Below are positions 1 through 6,394 of a DNA stretch of 10,607 nt, piece after piece. Source of the stretch: UBA5078 sp041175045. Lineage in GTDB: Bacteria > Pseudomonadota > Gammaproteobacteria > Pseudomonadales > Pseudohongiellaceae. The position numbers and the translations under genes are program-made. The stretch lies in NCBI GenBank assembly GCA_041175045.1, contig JBEDFR010000116.1, positions 1 through 10,607 of the forward strand, given 5' to 3'. Position 1 is the first letter of the stretch; every line of letters starts with the position of its first letter. Under the pieces are notes generated by a model. It searched no databases and was not told the origin of the DNA. It worked only from the letters and a program-made list of their open reading frames with translations.

Positions 1-54
1 GCTTTCCCCTACACTGCCGGCGACCCCACCCACCCTTGACGGAGAACAAGAACA

Positions 55-933
55 ATGTGTGACAACCATACCGTAGAAGAAAACGAAGCCTATCTGGCCA
101 TGGCCGCGAAGATGAATCGTCGGCAGTTCGCGAAGCTCGGCGCCGGCGCCGCCATGGCCCTGATGCTGCCGGCCGTGGCCAATGCCCAGGACGTCATGGA
201 AATGGACGTCAACATCCAGACGCCCGACGGCGTCGCCGACTGCTATTTCGTGCACCCCACCAGCGGCCGCCACGCCGCCGTGATCATCTGGCCGGACATT
301 CTCGGCCTGCGCCCGGCCTTCCGTGCCATGGGCAAGCGCCTGGCTCAGTCCGGCTATTCCGTGCTGGTGGTGAACCCGTTCTACCGCAGCGCGAAGGCTC
401 CGGTGGTGGGCGAGGGCGCCCAGTTCTCCGACCCGGCCGTCGCCGCCATCGTGCGTCCCATGGCCGGGCAGCTCAATGCGAGCACCCATGTGTCTGACGC
501 GGGGGCCTTCATCGCCTGGGTGGACCAGCAGCCCTCCGTGGACACCAGCCGCAAGATCGGCACCACCGGCTACTGCATGGGCGGCCCGATCGTCATGCGC
601 ACGGCGGCGAACTACCCGGAGCGCATCGGCGCGGGTGGCTCCTTCCACGGCGGCGGCCTGAACACGGCCAATCCGGACAGCCCGCACCTGGGCATCCCCA
701 ACATGGACGCGCACCTGCTGATCGCGGTGGCCGCCAATGACGACGAGCGCGATCCGGAATCCAAGAACGTGCTGCGCGCGGCCTTCGCTGCGGCGGGGGT
801 GGAGGCGGAAATCGAGGTCTACGCCGGCGCGATGCACGGCTGGTGCGTGCCGGATTCGGCGGTGTACAACGAGGAACAGGCGGAACGCGCCTGGGCGCGC
901 CTGCTGGCCATCTTCGAGACCGCGCTGGCCTGA
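55..933 (+). CDS. Tat-exported dienelactone hydrolase family protein
   Basis: A 292-residue alpha/beta hydrolase of the dienelactone hydrolase (DLH) family. The nucleophile motif GYCMGG puts the catalytic Cys at residue 174. The acid is probably Asp229 or Asp230 (in VAANDDERD), and His261 (in MHGW) completes the triad. At the place of the classical Glu that pairs with the resting Cys (the QEIFG motif), this protein has PDILG, with Asp81. Residues 21-25 (NRRQF), then a hydrophobic alanine-rich stretch ending in VANAQ, look like a twin-arginine signal with cleavage near residue 45, so the enzyme is predicted to be periplasmic. The start at 55 is supported by GGAG at 41-44, about ten bases upstream. 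I recall the leading MCD-HT-EENE segment as conserved in this subfamily. The real substrate is unknown; carboxylic esters or lactones are plausible. The gene converges with the acetyltransferase and is separated from it by an inverted-repeat element. Confidence 0.9.
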   Translation: MCDNHTVEENEAYLAMAAKMNRRQFAKLGAGAAMALMLPAVANAQDVMEMDVNIQTPDGVADCYFVHPTSGRHAAVIIWPDILGLRPAFRAMGKRLAQSGYSVLVVNPFYRSAKAPVVGEGAQFSDPAVAAIVRPMAGQLNASTHVSDAGAFIAWVDQQPSVDTSRKIGTTGYCMGGPIVMRTAANYPERIGAGGSFHGGGLNTANPDSPHLGIPNMDAHLLIAVAANDDERDPESKNVLRAAFAAAGVEAEIEVYAGAMHGWCVPDSAVYNEEQAERAWARLLAIFETALA

Positions 934-948
934 TGCCTGCGAGTGCCC

Positions 949-974
949 GTGTGGGGGCTTGCCTGCAAGCGAAC
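949..974 (+). repeat. Left outer arm, REP-like palindrome
   Basis: This 26-base arm begins GTGTGGGGGCTTGCC. It contains its own hairpin, GCTTGC (957-962), CT, GCAAGC (965-970). The exact reverse complement is at 1123-1148. A short GC-rich hairpin next to a G-rich flank is the usual shape of a bacterial REP unit. It starts 16 bases after the hydrolase stop codon. Confidence 0.75.
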
Positions 975-1122
975 TTCGCGGGCACTGATGCCAGGAGCTG
1001 ACGCCGGGGTGTGAGTCGGCGGACCGTGAGCCGCCTGGACGGCGGCGAGTCGAGCCGCCATGGATGGCTTCACGGCGTGTCCGCAGACTCACACCCCGGC
1101 GTCAGCTCCGACCAGGGGGTGA

Positions 1123-1148
1123 GTTCGCTTGCAGGCAAGCCCCCACAC
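1123..1148 (-). repeat. Right outer arm, REP-like palindrome
   Basis: Exact reverse complement of the left outer arm, with the internal hairpin GCTTGC (1127-1132), AG, GCAAGC (1135-1140). The two copies are therefore in opposite orientation, as in paired REP (BIME-like) elements. It lies 22 bases beyond the acetyltransferase stop in that gene's direction of transcription. Confidence 0.75.
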
Positions 1149-1161
1149 AGGCTGACGCCTG
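1148..1161 (-). terminator. Possible hairpin after the acetyltransferase gene
   Basis: CAGGC (1148-1152), loop TGAC, GCCTG (1157-1161) form a five-pair stem nine bases past the acetyltransferase stop on the minus strand. No T-tract follows, so it is not a canonical intrinsic terminator. It may act together with the adjoining REP-like element, or it may simply be the edge of that element. Confidence 0.25.
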
Positions 1162-1170
1162 CAGCAAGTG

Positions 1171-1854
1171 TCAGAGAATCACCTTGCGGGCGCGCACCTC
1201 GATCTGCCGGAACTGCGCCTTCTTCGTCACCTGCCCGACCGCCGCCAGGAAGGCGTCCACGTTGTCGCAGGGCAAGGCCCGCAGCGCCGCCAGGTCCAGA
1301 TTCCACCACTGACTCGCCAGCAAGGCCTCGCGCTGGGCCTCGTTGAACCGGAACCGGATAGCCCGCGCCGGATTCCCGCCCACGATCTCGTAAGGCGCCA
1401 CGTCCTTCGTCACCACCGCATTGCGCGCCACCACCGCCCCGTGGCCGATCGTCACGCCTTCCATGATCACGGCGTCGTGACCGATCCACACATCGTGGCC
1501 GATGCGCGCGTGCGTGTGCTGCGCCTGATAGTTCTGGCTCACGGCCAGGCTGGTGGACACCCAGTCCAGGGGATGATTGCGCCGCGCCTCGCCCAGCGTG
1601 ACCCCGCGGCCGATGCTGCTGTAGCGACCGACTTCGGCCAGCCAGCGCACCGTGCTGTCCGAGCGGATATAACTGCAGGCGCCCATGCGCAGCGGCACGG
1701 AGCTCTCGGGCAGCTCGATGTGCACATGGCGCAGCATGACCCCCTCTTCCAGAAGCAGCTGTGATCGCGGGGAGATGTTCTCCAGCCCGCGCAGATAGAC
1801 ACCGCCCCGGGCGGCCTTGCGGTATTGCGGGTAATAGCGAAGCTTGTCGAACAT
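1171..1854 (-). CDS. CatB-like hexapeptide-repeat O-acetyltransferase
   Basis: This 227-residue protein is of the xenobiotic acyltransferase (XAT/CatB-related) branch of left-handed beta-helix acetyltransferases, which move acetyl groups from acetyl-CoA to hydroxyls. Residues 94-102 (NHPLDWVST) match the NH-x-x-D-x-x-S motif, with His94 as the likely general base. Hexapeptide turns follow at about 118-150 (IGHDVWIGHDAVI, VTIGHGAVVARNAVV). The segment from about 159 (GGNPARAIRFRF) is the standard end of the helix, and WW at 183-184 lies in the usual C-terminal helix. The ATG at 1854 is chosen because MFDKLRYYP starts a compact XAT-length protein and GAGAG lies six bases upstream. The open frame continues further upstream, but that part is antisense to the SpmAB gene. 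The acceptor could be a sugar or cell-surface glycan; drug resistance is possible for the family but is not shown here. It is divergently transcribed from the SpmAB gene. Confidence 0.9.
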   Translation of the reverse strand: MFDKLRYYPQYRKAARGGVYLRGLENISPRSQLLLEEGVMLRHVHIELPESSVPLRMGACSYIRSDSTVRWLAEVGRYSSIGRGVTLGEARRNHPLDWVSTSLAVSQNYQAQHTHARIGHDVWIGHDAVIMEGVTIGHGAVVARNAVVTKDVAPYEIVGGNPARAIRFRFNEAQREALLASQWWNLDLAALRALPCDNVDAFLAAVGQVTKKAQFRQIEVRARKVIL

Positions 1855-1884
1855 CTCGGACTCTCGAAAACTGCGGCGAACGGC

Positions 1885-1890
1885 AGTATA
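1885..1890 (-). promoter_or_regulatory. Candidate -10 box of the acetyltransferase gene
   Basis: On the minus strand this reads TATACT, one base off the sigma-70 consensus TATAAT. It would give a leader of roughly 25 bases before the ATG at 1854. I see no good -35 box at 16-18 bases, so the promoter is either weak or helped by an activator. Confidence 0.35.
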
Positions 1891-1912
1891 GAACAGGCAA
1901 AGCGAAAAGCCT

Positions 1913-1946
1913 GCCGGCATTTTGCACAGCCTCGACTGGCCGGCAT
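1913..1946. repeat. Direct repeat GCCGGCAT in the divergent promoter
   Basis: GCCGGCAT occurs at 1913-1920 and again at 1939-1946, 26 bases apart start to start. The copies bracket the candidate -35 box, and the second touches the -10 box. They are positioned like operator boxes. GCCGGC is common in GC-rich DNA, so chance is a real alternative. Confidence 0.3.
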
Positions 1947-1951
1947 ATGAT
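1922..1951 (+). promoter_or_regulatory. Candidate promoter of the SpmAB-type gene
   Basis: TTGCAC (1922-1927) and TATGAT (1946-1951) are separated by 18 bases. The second is a five-of-six match to the sigma-70 -10 box; the first matches TTGACA only at TTG. Initiation would be expected around 1957-1961, on top of the ATG at 1961, implying a leaderless or nearly leaderless transcript. No Shine-Dalgarno sequence precedes the ATG, which agrees with that. Confidence 0.45.
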
Positions 1952-1960
1952 GCCGCCACC

Positions 1961-3190
1961 ATGCTCAATATCCTCTGGCTCAGCTTCTTCTTCCTCGCCT
2001 TCCTTGCCGCTCTCTGGCAATGGCTGTCGGGCAGCAATCCGGAGGTGTTCTCCGCGCTGATCACGAGCAGCTTCGAGATGGCCTCGCTGGCCGTGGAGAT
2101 TGCCCTCGGGCTGATCGGCGTCATGGCGCTGTGGCTCGGGCTGTTCCGCATCGCGGAACACGGTGGCCTGATCGCCGTGGTCTCCCGCCTCATGGCGCCC
2201 CTGTTCGGCCGGCTCATGCCCGAGGTCCCCGCCGGCCACCCGGCCCTGGGTTCGGTGACCATGAATCTGGCCGCCAACTTCCTGGGGCTCGACAATGCGG
2301 CCACGCCCATGGGCCTCAAGGCCATGCACGATCTGCAGACTCTGAACCCCGACAAGGACACGGCCACCAACGCCCAGATCCTGTTCCTGGTCCTGAACAC
2401 CTCCTCGGTGACCCTGCTGCCAGTGACCATCTTCCTGTACCGCGCCCAGCAGGGCTCGACCGAGCCGGCCGCCGTGTTCCTGCCCATTCTGATGGCGACA
2501 TCCGCCTCTACGCTGGTGGGTCTGCTGAGTGTGGCCTGGGTGCAGCGGCTGCGGCTGTGGGACCCGGTGGTGCTGGCCTGGTTCGGCGGCTTCGCGGTGT
2601 TGCTGGCAGCGCTGCTGAGCTGGATCGTGGGTCTGCCCTCCGATCTGCTGACCGCGCGCTCGGCCTTTATCGGCAATCTGCTGCTGTTCTGCCTGATCGT
2701 GCTGTTCCTGCTCTCCGGCGTGCAGCGGCGGCTGGACTGTTACGCCCTGTTCGTGGAGGGCGCAAAGGAAGGCTTCAACGTGGCCGTCACCATCATTCCC
2801 TTCCTGCTGGCGATGCTGGTGGGCATCGGCGTATTCCGCGCCAGCGGCTGTCTGGATCTGCTGCTCGCGGGCATCCGCAGTCTGGTGCTGTGGCTGGGCA
2901 TCAACGCCGATTTCGTGGAGGCGCTGCCCACGGCGTTCATGAAGCCCCTCTCGGGCAGCGGGGCGCGGGCCATGATGCTGGAGACCATGAACACCTATGG
3001 CGTGGACTCCTTCGCGGCCCGCGTGGCTGCCTCCATCCAGGGCAGCACCGAGACCACCTTCTACGTACTGGCCGTGTATTTCGGCAGTGTCGGCATCCGC
3101 AAGACCCGTCATGCCATCGCCTGCGGCCTCGCTGCGGATGTCGCCGGCATCAGCACGGCCATCCTGGCCTGTTACTGGTTCTTCGCCTGA
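1961..3190 (+). CDS. Fused SpmA/SpmB-type nucleoside-recognition membrane protein
   Basis: A 409-residue polytopic membrane protein with two Gate (nucleoside recognition) domains in one chain. It matches a fusion of Bacillus SpmA and SpmB. The first half carries the SpmA signature at about 102-121 (NLAANFLGLDNAATPMGLKAM). The second half has the SpmB features: GAKEGF at 267-272, SGSGAR at 331-336, and the QGSTETTFYVLAVYFG region at 360-375. In spore formers the pair affects spore core dehydration. In non-sporulating proteobacteria the fused form is common and its role is unknown, probably transport or its control. The ATG at 1961 is preferred over an in-frame TTG at 1922 because the TTG lies in the candidate -35 box and would add a non-hydrophobic N-terminal extension. 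No ribosome-binding site is visible. It stands alone, with the TRAP operon about 120 bases downstream. Confidence 0.9.
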   Translation: MLNILWLSFFFLAFLAALWQWLSGSNPEVFSALITSSFEMASLAVEIALGLIGVMALWLGLFRIAEHGGLIAVVSRLMAPLFGRLMPEVPAGHPALGSVTMNLAANFLGLDNAATPMGLKAMHDLQTLNPDKDTATNAQILFLVLNTSSVTLLPVTIFLYRAQQGSTEPAAVFLPILMATSASTLVGLLSVAWVQRLRLWDPVVLAWFGGFAVLLAALLSWIVGLPSDLLTARSAFIGNLLLFCLIVLFLLSGVQRRLDCYALFVEGAKEGFNVAVTIIPFLLAMLVGIGVFRASGCLDLLLAGIRSLVLWLGINADFVEALPTAFMKPLSGSGARAMMLETMNTYGVDSFAARVAASIQGSTETTFYVLAVYFGSVGIRKTRHAIACGLAADVAGISTAILACYWFFA

Positions 3191-3212
3191 ATCTGTGCTT
3201 ACATCGGCCTTC

Positions 3213-3246
3213 CTCTGGGGGCTGCCAGAGCGGGAATTCCGGCAGC
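3213..3246 (+). other. Two mutually exclusive hairpins before the TRAP operon
   Basis: CTCTGG (3213-3218) can pair with CCAGAG (3225-3230). GCTGCC (3221-3226) can pair with GGCAGC (3241-3246). The two stems share bases 3225-3226 and the second stem uses the loop of the first, so they cannot coexist. Neither is followed by a run of T. This may be a weak terminator for the SpmAB gene or an RNA switch in the TRAP leader, or it may be chance in GC-rich sequence. Confidence 0.25.
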
Positions 3247-3307
3247 AGACACCATGCAGATGGCCCGCCAGGCGCGAGACATTCTGCCCGAACAAGAACA
3301 AGACACC

Positions 3308-4375
3308 ATGTGCCAAGACCGCTACTTCTCGCCCTTACCAGGGGCTGCCCACCGGCTGCGCCAACGCCTGCGCGGCGGCCTGTCGACGCTGCTGATGCTG
3401 GCCCTGCTCGGCGCCTGTACCGAAGGCCTGAATACCAATCGCCCCTACATCCTCGCCACCGCCACCGTCGGCGGCGCGTATTACCCCATCGGCGTCGCCA
3501 TGGCCACCGTCTCCAAATCGAAGCTGCAGCCCGATCACAACATCTCGCTGGCGGCCATCAGCTCGGCGGGCTCGATGGAAAACCTCAAGCTGCTGCGTGA
3601 CAACGAAGCGCAGTTCGCCATTCTGCAGGGCTTGTTCGGGGCCTGGGCCTGGAACGGCGAAGGCCCGATCCGCAATCCGCAGACCGGTCAGCGCAGCGTG
3701 GCCGCCCTGTGGCTGAACGTAGAGCACTTCGCCCTGCTCACCTCGCTGGTGCAAAGCGGCACACTGAGCGATCTGGGCAATCTGCAGGGTGAACGTTTCG
3801 TGATGGGGGCCCGCAACTCGGGCGCCGAACAATCCGGACGCTTCATTCTGGAAACCCTGGGCATCGACTACGAAGATGGCATGACCCTCGCCTACATGGG
3901 CTACGAAGGTGCCGCCAGCGCGATGCAGGACGGCAATGTCGTGGGCATGAACGTGCCCGCAGGGGCGCCTGCCAGTGCCATCACCCAGGCTTTCGCGCAG
4001 ATGGGCGAGCGCATCACCCTGCTGAGCTTTTCCGCGGAGGAACTGGCGCGCATGAACGAGCGCTACAATCTCTGGGACGTGTATGAATTCCAACCCGGCG
4101 TCTACCCGAATCAGAACACCCTGGTGCGCACCATCGCCGCGCCCAATGTGCTGGTCGTGCGCGAGGACATTCCCGACGAGGTGGTGTATCAGGTCACGAA
4201 GATGATCTGGGAGAACCTGGGCAGTCTGCAGGACATCCATGCGGCCACGCAGGACATGCGCCTGGACATCGCCCTGCGCGGACTGTCGGCCCCGCTGCAT
4301 CGCGGCGCGCTGCGCTACTACCGGGAACGCGGCCTGGAGATCCCGCCCCACCTGCTGGAGACGTCCTCACCATGA
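3308..4375 (+). CDS. TRAP transporter TAXI-family substrate-binding lipoprotein
   Basis: A 355-residue solute-binding protein of the TAXI family, which captures an organic anion and hands it to the TRAP permease encoded next. Family marks are GGAYYPIG shortly after the mature N-terminus (usually GGTYYPIG), an ISSAGSMENLKLL stretch, and the C-terminal HRGALRYYRERG. The N-terminus has a basic segment (RLRQRLRGG), a hydrophobic core (LSTLLMLAL) and a lipobox LLGAC with Cys37, so it is predicted to be a lipoprotein rather than the usual free periplasmic form. Thr follows the Cys, not Asp. The start is uncertain: an in-frame ATG at 3254 would add 18 residues, and neither ATG has a clear Shine-Dalgarno. 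I chose 3308 for the shorter signal peptide. The stop overlaps the permease start as ATGA, indicating translational coupling. The ligand is unknown. Confidence 0.9.
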   Translation: MCQDRYFSPLPGAAHRLRQRLRGGLSTLLMLALLGACTEGLNTNRPYILATATVGGAYYPIGVAMATVSKSKLQPDHNISLAAISSAGSMENLKLLRDNEAQFAILQGLFGAWAWNGEGPIRNPQTGQRSVAALWLNVEHFALLTSLVQSGTLSDLGNLQGERFVMGARNSGAEQSGRFILETLGIDYEDGMTLAYMGYEGAASAMQDGNVVGMNVPAGAPASAITQAFAQMGERITLLSFSAEELARMNERYNLWDVYEFQPGVYPNQNTLVRTIAAPNVLVVREDIPDEVVYQVTKMIWENLGSLQDIHAATQDMRLDIALRGLSAPLHRGALRYYRERGLEIPPHLLETSSP

Positions 4376-6363
4376 CTTCGCCCCTGCTGCGCTGGAGCGC
4401 CTTCGCCTTCGGGCTGTTTCACGTCTACACCAATCTGTTCGCCGCGCTGTCGGAGCTGTGGTTCGCGGCCATCCACTTCGGCGGCTTCTGCGCCCTGTGT
4501 GCGCTGGGCGCCAATGAAGCAAGCGGTCTGTCGCGAACACAGCGGGCCGTGAACATCGTGCTCGCGGGGCTGGCCCTGCTGGTGCCGGCCTATCTGATTC
4601 TGTTCGAGGACGCCCTGTATGCCCGCGAATCAGAGTTCGTGCTGGCCGACTACGTGGTCGCGGGGGTGGCCGTGCTGCTGGCCATCGAGTTCACCCGACG
4701 CACCACGGGCTGGTTCACGCCGGTGCTGATCGTGCTGGCGCTGGCCTACATCCTGTTCCTGGGCCGCTATATTCCCGGGCTGTTTGCCTTTCCGGGACTG
4801 AGTCTGGAAACCGTGCTCTACCGCAGCTTCTTCAGTGCCGAAGGCATGTTCGGCAGCACCGCCTACATCTCGGCCACCTATGTGTTCATGTTCGTCCTGT
4901 TCGGCTCTTTCCTGCTGAAATCCGGCGCTGGCGAGTTCATCGTCAGGTTGGCGAGTCTGCTGGCCGGACGCTTCACTGGCGGGGCCGGCATGGTGGCCGT
5001 GGTGGGGTCCGGGCTGATGGGCTCGGTCTCGGGATCGGCGGTGGCCAACACGGTCTCCACCGGCGTCATCACGATTCCGATGATGAAGCGGTCGGGTTTT
5101 CCGCCACAGTTCGCCGCTGGCGTGGAAGCGGCTGCCTCCACGGGTGGCGCGCTGATGCCGCCGATCATGGGCGCTGGCGCCTTCGTCATGGCGGGGTATA
5201 CCAATCTGCCCTATGCCCAGATCGTCGCGGTCTCCATCCTGCCTGCGCTGCTGTACTACCTCACCGTGGCGTATTTCGTGCGCATCGAGGCCATACGGCT
5301 GGGCCTGCGCGCGAGTGCCGCCCAGTCGCCTGGCCAGCTGGGCGACATCCTGCGCCGGGGCTGGCAGTTCGTGATTCCCCTGGGCGTCCTGGTCGGCGCC
5401 TTGATCCTGGGCTACAGCGCCCTGCTGGCAGCCACCTTTGCCATCTTTGCCACCGTGGCGGCGTCCTGGCTCTCGCCCACCCCCATGTCGGTGTCCGACT
5501 GTGTCGATGCCACGGTGGACGGTGTGCGCAATGCGGTGATGACGTCTCTGCTGCTGGTGGCCGTCGGCCTGGTCATCAATGTGGTCACCACCACGGGCAT
5601 CGGCAATGCCTTCTCCATGATGATCGTGGAATGGGCGCAGGGCAGCCTGCTGATCACCCTGGTGCTGGTCGCGCTGGCCTCGCTGATCCTGGGCATGGGG
5701 CTGCCGGTGACGGCGGCCTACATCGTGCTCGCCACCCTCTCCGCCCCCATGCTCTTTGACCTCATCGCACAAGAGTCCCTGCTGCTGGCGCTGCAGGCCC
5801 CCGATCTGCCCACCTCGGTGCGCGCCACGCTCGATCTGTTCGGCGGCGATCCAGCCGTCGCGCTGGCGCAGATGCCCATCGAGATGCGGCAGCTGCTGCG
5901 CGCCCAGCTGCTGGACCCGACCCTGCTCGCCAGCATGCTGCTCTCGGCGCACCTGATCATTTTCTGGTTGTCCCAGGACAGCAACGTCACACCTCCGGTT
6001 TGCCTGGCCGCCTTTGCTGCCGCCGGCATCGCCGGCACACGCCCCATGCCGACAGGCATGACCTCGTGGAAACTGGCCAAAGGCCTGTACCTGGTGCCCA
6101 TCCTGTTTGCCTACTCCCCGCTCATCAGTGGCAGCTGGCCGGAACGATTCAGCGTCTTCTTCTGGTCCTGTTTCGGCCTGTATGCGTTCGCCGGTCTGCT
6201 GCAATGGCGTCTGGAGAAACCGCTGAATCTTCTGCTGGCGGCCATGCTGCTGGCCAGTGGCGTGCTGCTGATCTGGGCGCCGTTCACGACCCTGCATCAT
6301 CTCGCGGGCCTTGCCCTGCTGCTCGGCGTGATTGTCTGGCAGACGCGTTTTCAGGCAGCATGA
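4372..6363 (+). CDS. TRAP transporter fused permease (TAXI type)
   Basis: A 663-residue membrane protein that fuses the small (DctQ-like, residues 1 to about 130) and large (DctM-like, about 140-585) TRAP subunits. This layout is standard for TAXI systems. It should couple substrate uptake to an ion gradient, usually sodium. Conserved parts are the GLMGSVSGSAVANTVSTG region at 214-231, TGGALMPPIMGAGAFVMA at 257-274, GMGLPVTAAYIVLA at 441-454, and SNVTPPVCLAAFAAAGIAG at 537-555. These correspond to the two inverted ion- and substrate-binding repeats. About three extra hydrophobic helices follow at 595-660, as in many fused permeases. Residues about 463-519 form a soluble-looking, Asp/Gln/Arg-containing segment where I recall a much shorter link in most relatives. 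It overlaps the binding-protein gene by four bases. Confidence 0.93.
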   Translation: MTSPLLRWSAFAFGLFHVYTNLFAALSELWFAAIHFGGFCALCALGANEASGLSRTQRAVNIVLAGLALLVPAYLILFEDALYARESEFVLADYVVAGVAVLLAIEFTRRTTGWFTPVLIVLALAYILFLGRYIPGLFAFPGLSLETVLYRSFFSAEGMFGSTAYISATYVFMFVLFGSFLLKSGAGEFIVRLASLLAGRFTGGAGMVAVVGSGLMGSVSGSAVANTVSTGVITIPMMKRSGFPPQFAAGVEAAASTGGALMPPIMGAGAFVMAGYTNLPYAQIVAVSILPALLYYLTVAYFVRIEAIRLGLRASAAQSPGQLGDILRRGWQFVIPLGVLVGALILGYSALLAATFAIFATVAASWLSPTPMSVSDCVDATVDGVRNAVMTSLLLVAVGLVINVVTTTGIGNAFSMMIVEWAQGSLLITLVLVALASLILGMGLPVTAAYIVLATLSAPMLFDLIAQESLLLALQAPDLPTSVRATLDLFGGDPAVALAQMPIEMRQLLRAQLLDPTLLASMLLSAHLIIFWLSQDSNVTPPVCLAAFAAAGIAGTRPMPTGMTSWKLAKGLYLVPILFAYSPLISGSWPERFSVFFWSCFGLYAFAGLLQWRLEKPLNLLLAAMLLASGVLLIWAPFTTLHHLAGLALLLGVIVWQTRFQAA

Positions 6364-6394
6364 CGCATCGACACACTCCCGGGAGCCCGAGGGC

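Larger units (their letters stand above)
949..1148. repeat. Nested REP-like inverted repeat between convergent genes
   Basis: This gene-free stretch is a two-layer inverted repeat. The outer arms (949-974 and 1123-1148) are exact reverse complements over 26 bases. The inner arms (994-1023 and 1080-1109) match at 29 of 30 positions. The centre holds GC-rich alternative hairpins: GCCGCC at 1030-1035 can pair with GGCGGC at 1041-1046, which can instead pair with GCCGCC at 1054-1059. The segments between outer and inner arms (975-993 and 1110-1122) do not pair well. The placement between the ends of two convergent genes, and the small palindrome inside each outer arm, are typical of repetitive extragenic palindromic (REP) clusters. 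It may act as a bidirectional terminator or mRNA 3-prime protector. No transposase is present in the window. Confidence 0.85.

Noticed and set aside
1..39. Possible C-terminal tail of an upstream gene, in frame from base 1 to TGA at 37-39
   Set aside because: Only 12 codons are visible and the other two frames are also open through much of the same stretch, so nothing identifies it as coding.
1061..1079. Inverted repeat as a CRISPR or attachment site
   Set aside because: There is no repeated unit with regular spacers, and no tRNA or integrase nearby.
1070..1346. Small plus-strand frames within the inverted repeat and the 3-prime end of the acetyltransferase gene
   Set aside because: They cover structured repeat DNA and the antisense of a well-supported gene, with no conserved motif or convincing ribosome-binding site.
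1855..2676. N-terminal extension of the acetyltransferase frame beyond Met at 1854
   Set aside because: The extension is antisense to the SpmAB gene and lacks hexapeptide or other family features. The protein from 1854 already has normal XAT length.
1070..3316. Very long minus-strand open frame (748 codons) across the SpmAB and acetyltransferase genes
   Set aside because: Its translation is low-complexity, rich in Gln, His, Gly and Arg, as expected opposite GC-rich coding sequence. The SpmAB and XAT genes explain the region.
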